Part shown: piece by piece, positions 51,355 to 62,197 of the stretch | How positions within the stretch are numbered: the stretch's first letter is position 1 | Layout of the letters: each line of letters starts with the position of its first letter | NCBI GenBank assembly: GCA_028564675.1 | Contig: JAOVVO010000268.1 | Coordinates: forward strand, 34,917-98,916 | Direction of reading: 5' to 3' | Source of the DNA: Onchocerca lupi | Lineage: Eukaryota > Nematoda > Chromadorea > Rhabditida > Onchocercidae | DNA: 64,000 nt | Position numbers and translations under genes: made by a program | Notes under the pieces: generated by a model | Told to the model about the DNA's origin: nothing | The model's input: the letters and a program-made list of their open reading frames with translations, nothing else | Databases searched by the model: none

Positions 51355-54300
51355 ATGGTATCAATGGCAAGTATTCAAGCAGAGATGAATATTGATGAAG
51401 TGAAGACAAGAACTGTTGAACAGTTGATTGCACCACTAATACAGCAAGTAACTTTTTTTCTCTTTTTAAAATCAATTATAAAACAATTGCATAACGAATT
51501 AGGTATGTGTAAATTAATTACGATTCGAATTTTTCAAGAGTACAATTTGCCATGTTAGATATGATTATGTTTGAGTTTTTTGGTCATTTTTAGCTTCCAA
51601 ATTATTTCCCAATTGAGAATATAGCTTATTTAGGAACTTTTAATAAATATTTTAAAAAGTGATAAATTATGGTGAGGTATAAGAATTGTCAATTGTTACA
51701 TTCATTAATGCACATTTATAGGATATATGTTGTAGAATTGAAAATTCAATAATGACTAATCTTTTTTATAGGTGACTAGTTTAATGAATCCAAATGGTAT
51801 GCATTCTTTGAAACGCAGTGGAAAGAGTGGAGCTGTATTGGTGGGTGCTATCGAACAAACTGTAGGAAATTTTGTGGAAATAGGGCGATCAGCTATTGCT
51901 GAATGCCCAGTTGCTGTTGGAAATGCTTTGAAGCAATTGAATGAGACTTTACAGGATGTGGAACATGCTGGTAAGCCTGGTGTTTTTACTTTGAATTACT
52001 AGACGAGCTTTTAAATAGATAAAATAATAAGAATTATGACTATTCTGGAAGTAGAAGAAATTGGCTCCGTGGAAGATTTCGACGGCTCATAAAGCTTTTA
52101 AAAAACCTTTCTGCATCATATTGTCTTCCTCTGATTCTGGTGAAAGAAGAGTCATTTTGATGAATAATTGATTTTCTTCGAATTTGTCGGAGAAAAAATA
52201 AATGAAAACATAGCTCTATTATAGAATACAGAGTGTAACATTTTGAAATGGAATATGAAAAATTTAAATTAATATCATTCTTTATTGTTATGATATCTCA
52301 GCGATTTTCCAGACTTATGTTTGCTTCGTCTGTTGAATATAGGTTATAATCGTTCTTTTATTACTCATGAATTGAATTAATCATTAAAACTTTTCTTCGA
52401 TTTAGGTGTCGAAATGATCAATACAGGGCATGATTTTGTGGAGGAGACGAGTAATACAGATCGACGTGCACGTGCAATACGAGCAGCTCGAAATCTGTTA
52501 AGTGCAGTAGCACGAATGCTTATTATGTCTGATATGGTGGATGTACGTATAATGCTTCTTCAAGTTGCTAAGGTATGGATCTAATTTTCCGGATTACTTG
52601 ATAAATTAAGGTATGCTGGGAAAAAAATGATTCGAAAATTTCACTTTTTATCGCTTTCGTTTTTTTTTTTTTTTTTTTTTTACCTCAGTGATCATTCTTA
52701 TAAACGGAAAGTTAATTTAGAACTTTCAATATTTTCCATTAAGAAATGGTATGTAATAGTTCAAATTATATACTGCAGTGAGGAGCGAAGAAAAATTGCG
52801 AAAAACTAGCGTTTTTTCTTTTATTTTTCTTTTTTTGAATTAAACAGTATAGCAGTGGAAAAACTTTGATGAGATTGTATATAAAGAATTATGTTTACTT
52901 ATATTAATTTACATTTAAAAGCATATAAAATAAAAATGTACTTTTTGTTTGACTTATTATATACTCATGTAAGTTTGTCCTTTAAACAATTTCAGGCTCA
53001 AGAGATAATGGATCTAATGGTTACAGCTGAATCGAAAAAGAAGTTATCAGAATTATTTGCATCGTTAAACTCTTGTTTGGAGCAACTAGATGAAAATATT
53101 AGACGACGTATTTTAGAATTACGAAATCCAGCTGAACAAGATGACATGCAAGCAGCTCGAGCTTGGCTTAAGCTGAATAGTATAATCATGTATACTTCCT
53201 CCACGGTAGTTGTTGCTATGATGATTTTGATTTTATGACTGTAATCATCGTGATACAATCGCACATTCTGATATAGCACAGAATTACCGTGAACATGTAA
53301 GAAATTTGAATATGTCAATTACTATTGTCAGGCTTACATACGCCATCCGGAAGTGGACCAGGCGCGATTAAATCGTGATTTTGCTCACGCGCAAATGTCG
53401 TTAGCTTTACAAACCATGGCTGATATCTTGCAAGGTTGTGCAATTAATAGCGACATCTGTCTTTCACATTACGGCCGTGTTGGTGAACTTATGCGACAAC
53501 TTGATCATTTTCAGGTTTGCTTTTTATGGAAATTTGTTATATTCAATCAAGATTTCATGTTGTTGGGACGGAGTCATTCTAATTTCGTATTTCTTTTAAA
53601 AAGATTTTTCAGGCTCGAGCGTATATGGAACCAAGCTCATATAAGGACCATTTGCATCGGCCAGAACTTGAAGGTCTTTTAGAAAAAATTGTGAGCGGTG
53701 TAGCCGCTATCGCTGATTCGGAAAATACGAGGGATGAAAGAAAAAAAAGAATTGTTGATGAATGCAATAATTTGCGACAAGCATTGCAAGATTTGCTCGC
53801 TGAATATGAGAAAAATGTTTTCGCTTAACTTGATTTCACAATTATGAATTTCTATCATTTTTCTTTTTTCATAAACAAGAAATTCAAATATAATGATCAG
53901 AGAAATAACAAGGAATTAAGTTCAAGAATGTCACATCACTATTTCTTTAGTGTGGACGTGCCGAGCCTTCAGAAGATCTGGACTTAGCGATGGTCCATTT
54001 AGGACATAAAGCGAAGGATTTGCGGCGACATCTGCGACGTGCTATCGTGGATCATGTAAGCGATGCTTTTCTGGATACTATCACTCCATTAATGATGCTT
54101 ATTGAGAGTGCTCAAAGACATGACGAAAGAACCACGGTTGAAAATGGAAAAAGGTTCCAGGAGCATGCGAATAAACTTTTGCAGGTGCGTTTTATTATCG
54201 AGATATTTGCAACTGGAATTGATCATTTTTTTTCTTAGTCATTGAGCTATTGAATTCCTTAAATTTGATCTCGGCAATTTCTTTTTTTTTTTTTTTTTTT

Positions 54301-57300
54301 TTTTTTTTTGCAAAGTACCTGATGCAGGATGTATATAAAAAGATAAAAATTCAGATTTGAGAAAATTTACATCCCCTCCTAGCCCTGAAATATCCTAGCT
54401 TAAGCTTAATAAATACCCCTCCCTTGGGACGTAGAGTTTATCCAGCTTACTCTACGCTATTGTGTATCCCAATGAGGAAATGTGATGCTCACCTCCTCGG
54501 TCCCGTATTATTTTAGAAATATCGCTAATATCTTTTCCGCCCTTGTTATCCATCTATATATGGTTATATTTATAATAATATCGGAGGAAATTAGTCAAGT
54601 TTTCTGTGACTTTATGTGATAACTTTGCAAAAAACCCCATATCGCAACTATTGAAAGTAGTGTTTGGTTTATTTTGCTTTTCATAAAATTTAGCTACACC
54701 CAGTGATGTATCAGAGTCGTTAAAGTTGCTTTCGAAAATTTCTAAATTAGTTGAAAATAAATATTGGCCTTTCTCAAGGGCAAAAGAGAGTTCTTTTCCA
54801 CCACCAAAGAATTTCTTTTGTCCTTTCATTTCTGTCATCGTACCACTATTTCTCAGTATAATAAGATGTTAAGCACGCTACTGCTTAAACCTTCTCATCT
54901 TTTGTTGATCATAAGATTATCAAATCCTCTTTGCAGGGATAATTCGTGTATTTTAGGCTGCAGAATTGGTATGTGTCATGAGCAGCAATGAAGATGGTAT
55001 TCGTGTTATTCGATATGCGGCTTTGATTACTGATAAGCTTATGCCGCAGGTAGTATTTAATTCCTTGTTTCGTTACTTTTATCTACTGTTCAACATCTAT
55101 CAATGTTTCTTTTACCATTATGAGAAGTAGGATTTATCGGATGTCAGTTGCAGAAATGAATTTTGTCGTGATTTTTTAACTGTTATATATATATTCAACT
55201 CTTCAAATTAATGGCTCTTTTGTTGGATGTCTTCTGTAGCTAAAAATGGCGAAAAAAATTTTCTTATGCGTTTTAGAATATATATCATAATGTGGTACAA
55301 TATTTTAAAGTACATCAAATCGCAAAGAACGATGTTAGTTTTTTGCAGGTAGTTAACGCTGCTTATTTACTAAGTGTAAGAGATAGTCAAGTGGCAAAAG
55401 ATAATATGGAGGCCTTTAAAAATGCATGGATAGAGAAGGTAAGTGTTACGTTGTCCTTTTAAAATATATTCCTGCATTATTTCCATTTCGTGATATTTAT
55501 TGAATGTAATATCCTGTGACAGTAAGACTGGAATTATTTATTTAGATGAAGCTGCTGACGATGGCCGTCGATTCGATGATAACAGTCGATGACTTTCTGG
55601 CTGTCAGTGAGGCCCACATTATTGAAGATGTAAAAAGCGGCATTCAGGTTTTTTTTAATTATGTTTCATTAAGGCTGTGATAAGCATCAAAGATTGGATA
55701 CAACAACTGGTTATATATAAATTGCAGGCTGTGATTAATGGAGATGGTTATTTACTTGATCAGTCTGCAGGTGGTATTCGTGGCCGTTCTTTACGTGTTT
55801 GTAACGTGGTTGATTCTGAAATGGATCTGGTTGCGGCTAGTTCGTATAGAGATCGTGTTCGGATGGCAACTAAATTACTCAGAGATGATGGTAAATTTTA
55901 TACTGTTAAAGCGAAAATAAAGTCGCGTTTTTCTTTTAACTTTTAGAGCTGGATAATACATAATATGTTTTCTAATACGGGTGTGAAACAAATCAAGATA
56001 AATAGGATAAAAACAGAATACTGATTTCATCATGATGGATTTATTAGAGGAGTGAAAGAATACTAATAAATTATAATAGTATTATTATTATCTGTTTTTA
56101 TTATTGATAATATTAGGTAATAACAAATAAAATAATTAATAATATGATAGCAAATGCATATTTATTTTAGTGATTAATCAGTTTTCTGATCGAGCGGAGA
56201 AAGTGGTAAACAAATTGGAGAACGAAGCAGCAGAAGGAAATAATGATGAAAATAGAAATTATGTCGGTGACGTAGATGAATTCATAGAAGCAAGTGAACT
56301 GGTTCACAATGCAGTGAAAGAAATACGGAATGCATTATTGATGAATCGGAATCCGGAAGATGTTGATTCAGACAACGAATATGAGGATGGTACGAGACTT
56401 GATATAATATATAATGCATACACCTTCCTTTTTCTACCATTTATTTATTATAGATGCTGGAACAAATTATCCAGATTCAAGAAATCAGGTGACTGACATA
56501 GAAAATGAACAGAAAATAATGCGACGATTACCGGAAGAAGAAAAACGAAAAATCCAGGAACAAATTGATGTTTTCAAGGTTTGCTTTTCATTCATATTTT
56601 CTTATATTCTTGCGTTTTTACCAAAAAACGATTTTACATTGGAATTGCATCAAATAACAGTAGAGTGAGTTATGGATAATCATTTAACCACTTTCAAATT
56701 TATCAAAGATAATCGGAGAATAGTATTCATTTTAGATAGCACAGAGTAAGTTTGAAAGAGAAGTGGCAAAATGGGACGAAACTGGAAATGACATTATCGT
56801 ACTAGCGAAACATATGTGCATGATTATGATGAACATGACTGATTTTACTAGGTTTGTTCTTTTAAGAACTGAAAGCTTTGAGAAATTGACTGTTCGATCA
56901 TACGCAACATGGAGTGTATGATTAATGTATTACTCTAATAGATCACTTTAAAACGATTTTTTCTATTTCGAAAATTCGTAAACACTATATCTTAAGACTT
57001 CATAACATAAATTCAGTATCCAGTATTTCCTACTCAGCATTAAGTAGGATGAAATGAGATAAGATTGAGTTTTTTTTTAGATCATGTTTTATGAAATTAA
57101 ATGGAAAATAAGTTAAAATAAGTTTCAGTTAAATTAAATGGAAAATAAGAATATATTTTTAAAAAATATTTGAGACATCAAAAAGAATAATGAAGTGTTA
57201 CGCGTATCTAATTTGCTGTAAGGATTAGAGGATTCGGAATACTGAGTTGGTGTTTTGGGTGATCGATAAGTGTCTTTTAGTTTAAGATGACATAAGTTGC

Positions 57301-59301
57301 AGAGGTCGTGGACCTCTGAAGACCACAATGGATGTTATCAAGGCTGCGCAGGAAATTTCTGATGCAGGCGCAAAACTAAATTCTTTGGCTGAACAAATTG
57401 GCAATGAGAGTGTGGAAAGTGAAACAAAGAAGGATCTTTTTGCATACCTCCAACGAATAACTCTCTACTGTCAACAATTAAATATAACAAGCAGAGTATG
57501 CCTCTTTCACTAATTTACTAATGAAGCTACAAAGAATATAGTATTGTAATAAGTAGTATATTGCGCATGATAATAGAAAATTAACTTTTAATAATGACGG
57601 CTAGAGTGAAAACAGAGTTGGGTTTCTCTGATAATCTTGACAAGACAGTGAAATTGATAACCTCTAACTGTATTCAATATTTAATCAAAAATCGAATATA
57701 GATGATGAACTGAACTTTTAAAATCTTCTTATCTTTTATTCATAGCGAGGTTCTGTGAGTTTCATAATTGTTTTATATTTCCTTTTCATCATTTTTGTAG
57801 AGATTTATAGGAAGAAATTATTGTTTTATATCTATTTGCAGGTGAAAGCGGATGTGCAGCAAGTTGGTAACGAGTTGGTAGTTAGTGGACTTGAGTCAGC
57901 AATGTCTCTAATTCAAACCGCTAGAAATTTACTGAATGCTGTTGTATTGACAGTCAAAGCTGCATATATTGCGAGTACCAAGGTACTTTTTTGCACTCTT
58001 TGCTTAACTGAAACAGAATATTGCGAGATCTTGCTAAAGATTTGAATTACTTCTGAAAAATGGGCTTTATTTAGCTGCATGTTTTTTTGTTCTTTGCAAT
58101 ATCAGATCTTCTAGAAAAAATTTGAATAATACCTATTGTTTTATAGTTGTAATAGGAAAGAAATTAAAAAGGAGAACAACCAGCTCAATTCTTGATTCTC
58201 ATATTTATTCCAACACAAATTTTCTCTACTTAATGATATTCCGTTGATTTAGGATAGGATTTCTAATTTATTTTTGAGCTTTATATATCAAAATATGTGG
58301 TGATAAAGTAAGCATGCATTTAAAAAATAAATTTTTTAAGTGAGACCATGAATTATTTGTTGAAACACAAAAATGCGAATGATTTGATTACCGCAGATAT
58401 TTGAATATGGTCACAGTCGCACGCATATTTGCGACCATATTCAAATATCTGCAGCTGTTGAATTGTTTAATTGATGTTAATATGATAGACATGATATTAT
58501 ATTTTGCCATGTGCGAAGATGCGAAACCGCTGTGCCACAAAATATTCTCAAAAAGTAATATATAAAATTTAAAAAATAATATATCAAAGGAAAAAAAGGA
58601 TATGAACAGTTATTTGATTCAATAAAATAATATTTAGTATGTTTTAAATGATAACAAGTAGCCAGTCGAAATGATGAAATGTCATTTTCTAAAAATTTAG
58701 AATGATATTGTATGAGATGATACTGGATTGAGTTATTTTAGAAGCTGAACTCAATTAACTGTCTTTTTGATCATTCTTTTTTTCAGGATATCTATAACAA
58801 GCCATAAAATTAATAAAGAATATGATTTCTACTTCATTATGGCAGAAAAGACATTAAGAATTTTTAAGACATATCATTAAAAGTGCAATAAATTGGTGCG
58901 TATAGTATGGTCGAAATTACGTCCTTTGCTAATTTTTTGTGACTTGTTATAGATATTCTGGAATGTTGCTTAAAAAAAATGAAAAATAAACATTCTTGGT
59001 TCCGTTTTAATATAACTGTTTATCTATTCTTGGAAAGTAAATCTCAAAGAAATAAAATAAACGCTTGTAATAGTTTGTTAAAGGAGATTAAGCAATTTTT
59101 GAGAAAAGAAAACTATTGGGAATTAATTTTATGTAAGAAACACAAAGTACGAAAGAAACGCAGGAGAAAAAATCCGAGTTTTTAACTTGTAGCAGAAATA
59201 ATGTGCATTTTGACGTCACATGGAAACGTCATTTATTAAGAAATATATTTTTATTAGTTATTAACTTCGGAATAATTTATGTATTGCTTTTATGATGTCG
59301 C

Positions 59302-59349
<48 letters not shown>

Positions 59350-59617
59350 TAGAGTCAATTTGTTGTGGCAATATTGTAAAATATGGTACCTAATGGTGTG
59401 ATAAGTAAAAGAATTTTACAAGTTTAAATTCCAGTACCGACGCAAGAATACGGCAGCACCATCGTTGGTTGAATGGAAAATGGCACCACCGCAGAAACAA
59501 CCACTTGTTAGAGTTTACAATAAACCTCATGGAATCGTGCGTAGAGCTTCAGAAAAACGTCCGATGCCACCGATGAAGGCACTAGCACAATTTCGAACTG
59601 CTAATACGAATGAATAA
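51355..59617 (+). CDS. hmp-1: Alpha-catenin (HMP-1 type)
   Basis: Alpha-catenin connects the cadherin/beta-catenin complex at adherens junctions to F-actin. Seventeen exons join in frame: 51355-51447, 51772-51970, 52406-52572, 52996-53205, 53332-53514, 53613-53816, 53951-54184, 54957-55049, 55349-55438, 55546-55647, 55728-55890, 56171-56389, 56454-56578, 56736-56851, 57303-57495, 57842-57982, 59435-59617. The product is 904 residues, close to the 906 of human alpha-E-catenin and to nematode HMP-1. The first vinculin-homology bundle (about 1-260, including RAIRAARNLLSAVARML) binds beta-catenin. The middle bundles span about 280-630. The actin-binding bundle is about 730-904, with RGRGPLKTTMDVIKAA, then NLLNAVVLTVKAAYIASTK and a basic Pro-rich tail. 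The first ATG is used; Met4 and Met11 are alternatives. Intron 7 carries an antisense bacterial remnant, and the 1.45-kb last intron carries a perfect hairpin and a 44-base T run. AATAAA overlaps the stop codon at 59613-59618. Confidence 0.95.
54282..54309. repeat. Poly-T tract abutting the bacterial insert
   Basis: A run of 28 T ends at 54309, exactly where bacterial homology begins on the right. On the minus strand this is a poly-A run at the 3' end of the homologous segment. It may mark the integration junction. Confidence 0.9.
54310..54838 (-). pseudogene. bamA: Bacterial bamA/Omp85 beta-barrel fragment, probably a nuclear Wolbachia insertion
   Basis: Read on the minus strand from 54838 down to 54310, one frame encodes about 176 codons of an Omp85/BamA C-terminal barrel. 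This protein inserts outer-membrane proteins in Gram-negative bacteria. In order: FFGGGKELSFALEKGQ (54805-54760 region), DTSLGVAKFYEKQ, a long strand ending FLRYYYKYNHI, then IIRDRGGEHHISSLGYTIA, SKLDKLYVPREGYLLSLS, and DISGLGGDVNFLKSEF near 54394-54347. The IxRDxGG-xxxSSLxY, D-YxPxxGY and GLGGD blocks are hallmarks of the family. Three TAG stops interrupt it, at 54554, 54452 and 54395 (lowest bases), with no frameshift. The POTRA domains, the barrel's start and its extreme C-terminus are missing. It lies entirely in intron 7 of alpha-catenin, in antisense. Wolbachia is the expected donor in filarial worms; another Rickettsiales donor cannot be excluded. Homology may extend rightward to about 54930. 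Confidence 0.82.
58393..58452. repeat. Perfect 20-bp inverted repeat in the last alpha-catenin intron
   Basis: Bases 58393-58412 (GCAGATATTTGAATATGGTC) are the exact reverse complement of 58433-58452, with a 20-base loop. A transcript would fold into a stable 20-bp stem. It is about the size of a short hairpin or a palindromic mobile-element fragment. It matches no microRNA I know. Confidence 0.85.
59305..59348. repeat. Poly-T tract (44 bases)
   Basis: The longest homopolymer in the window. It lies 86 bases upstream of the last alpha-catenin exon and is likely unstable and prone to sequencing error. Confidence 0.95.
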
Positions 59618-62114
59618 AATTGATATAATTTATTTTTTTCTGTATATATTATTTTCACTAATCATTGATTTCGTGACCCAACATTTTTTTTTTAATGCTC
59701 ATTTCTTTCTTGGTCTAATTTTATTTCTTTTGTTGTGCAACCATCCATGATTATATATATTGGAATGTTAAGATTAGTGGGAAATCTTTTCATCTTTATG
59801 AGATTTTCTAGAGATGACTGATAGATACACATAAAAAAAATGGATAGAACTTATAACATCAATTCAGTTGATTACAAATATCACTATTATTTTTCGCTTT
59901 TTCTTTCGAAGCTCCAGAATTCACTAACTTTTACTTCATTGGAAGTTGTTTTTATTTCATACATAAATTGATTTTATTGCAATCTCCCAAAATGGTTGCA
60001 TTAAATGATTGACCTATTTTCAAGAAAAAAAATCTTTCGTTGCATAGAAATTGCAGGTTTTTTTTCTTTTTTTTAAACTTATTTTCGCAAGATCATTAAA
60101 TGGTGTTTTACTGGATCTATAGTTATTACTGCATTGCTGTGTTATTATGTATGTGATACAATTATATTATTTGTTAGTGCTCTTTCATAAATTTACATAT
60201 TTTATAGAAGTTTGGCTTACATATGAAGATTTTATACTGCCAATGATAGCCTTTTAGGCTTTTTTGCTGTCATATTTTCATGTCTTTTTTTTCAGAGGCT
60301 CAAAAAAATAAATGAACCTCAGGAAAATTCAAAACTTAGAATCTCGAATTTTTAATTCGGAATTCTAAGCTTTGTTAATAAGTGCGATGTAGTTATGCGA
60401 AAGTTTTGCAAATTCATCTTATTGTTACTACTATTTATTATGTTAGCTCCAAGCGATTATTAAAAATTATTTTTTTAATAATAGCTTGAATTACTATTAT
60501 TTTTCATTATTCTTATTTTTGATACTACATTATTACTTAATCAATTTCAAATCTGGTATTAAAAAAGAAAAAGTAAGCCCGCTGTCTCCTACAATTATCG
60601 ACGAGATAAAAATCGTCTTGATTGTTTCCAAATTCTACCATAATCGTTGCTCTAAGATTGTCTTTTTCGTTGTTGTTGTTGTCTTTGAAGAAACATTTCT
60701 ATTTGTTCACTCAATGCACCTTAATAAAAATTCATATTTCTTTTTGGGAATAAAAATTTAGAGGAAGTTTTTCAAGAATTTAACTTACAAATTAACATTT
60801 TCATCATGAACTATTGATTATTTAAGGAAATTTTCTTAGAATTAGTTCATAATATAATATTTTTAACAGAAATGATCATTTCAACATGTATGCTTAGTTT
60901 TAAAAATTTTCTACACTTACTTTCCTCAATTCTATTACATATGGGACGTAAATCGTTCATGCTTATTTGAGAAGTCATTTTTTGAAGTGCATTTTGAATG
61001 TTTCATAATAATTCCTCATTTTCCTGTAAATGTTTACATTTATTGATAAGATTTTTCGTAAATTGTGAAAGTTTTAAAAATATAATACCAATAGCTGAAA
61101 TGTGTTATTCTCGAAATATGATTGTGGTAGCGTATTATTTATTATTTGATATGATTTCCAGCTGATACTGCTATTATCATTTTTGAATTTATGTGAACCA
61201 GAAGATGATGATAAATACCATGGAATTATTCCTCCTGAAATAGATTTAATTCAATTATGATAAACTTCATAGTTACATATTGTATGACTGATAATCTGAT
61301 GCTCATTTTTTTTTTTTGAAAGGAATGCTGTGTTATATTTGATATTTTCCGATTTAACATATTGCTTCAATCAAAATTCTGCCCGGGATAGATTTAAATA
61401 ATTTTGATAGATTTATTTATGCCAACTGCAAAAACTTTACCACTTCTTCTCCAACGGCCAAATTCAGTGGCGCTAATTGCCATTCTTATGATACCAGCGC
61501 ATAGTAACCATTGTAACAACATCCTGAGATCATGATTGTAAAAAATTTTTGTTACAAATTAGTTAAAATGAATTTTTGTCAAATTTCCTACACTATCCAA
61601 TTTCAATCATTATATCGTTTTACATATTATCATGAGATGGCATATATTGTTCAAATTTAAAATTTTTTTCAATATTTTTACAACTATATTTCTCATTTTT
61701 AATTCTAATTAATTATAATATGTTAAATATAAATTATGAGAAAGAAAGATGAATGAAAATAATGTAATTTATTTGAAATAAATTTGTTATTATTTTTTAT
61801 ATTACTACTACTACAACTAACTAACAGTCATTCTAAAAATGAATGAATGAATGTTCGAAAAAAAAAAAACGAACCAACTGTTTATTTAAATCAGTTATGC
61901 TACAGAAAAAAACTTAATCCAATCGTGATATTTAATTACTTTACAAAAAGTTCATCTCTATCTGTGCCATTTTGTTTGTAAACAATTGACACCACCGAAT
62001 ACCAGGTATAGGATGTCCTTAAGTATACAAACACATATGCTAATTGTTAATTAAATAGTATTTCTATTGCTGATGATGATGGTGATGATAATGATAATGA
62101 TAATGATGTTTAAT
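59618..62114. other. Region downstream of alpha-catenin without a clear gene
   Basis: This holds the alpha-catenin 3' untranslated region and AT-rich DNA. A further AATAAA is at 60307-60312. The 91-codon frame at 60486-60761 is hydrophobic and AT-driven with no motif, and is not called. A GAT/AAT-type microsatellite lies at 62072-62109. On the minus strand, TTTATT at about 61881 could serve as a polyadenylation signal for the possible exon at 62115-62197. Confidence 0.6.
62072..62109. repeat. (GAT)n/(AATGAT)n microsatellite
   Basis: A short GATGATGATGGTGATGATAATGATAATG-like tract, immediately 3' (on the minus strand) of the possible terminal exon. Confidence 0.85.
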
Positions 62115-62197
62115 CTATTTGATGATGTATCTTGCAGTAATTTCTGCAAATTCGTCGCATCTTTGTTTACTCATATCATTGCTCTTCCTCTTCGTAC
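62115..62197 (-). CDS. Possible 3'-terminal exon of an unrecognised minus-strand gene (partial)
   Basis: On the minus strand an acceptor TTAATTCAG (complement of 62198-62206) opens a phase-1 exon. It encodes TKRKSNDMSKQRCDEFAEI and then TARYIIK before a TAG at 62117-62115. The residue mix (Lys/Arg, Asp/Glu, Cys, single aromatic) is unlike the Phe/Leu/Ile-rich chance frames nearby. No further exon is convincing up to 64000; one candidate lies around 63035-63110 on the same strand. If real, this is the end of a gene lying mostly outside the window, convergent with alpha-catenin. No family recognised. Confidence 0.3.

Noticed and set aside
54452..54553. A second small bacterial gene starting MDNKGGKD right after the first TAG
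   Set aside because: It lies in the same frame and continues the BamA barrel (SSLGYTIA block), so it is the same interrupted gene, not an operon partner.
24044..59617. An operon of the three plus-strand genes
   Set aside because: Gaps of 2.6 and 4.2 kb are far larger than the few hundred bases usual in nematode operons.
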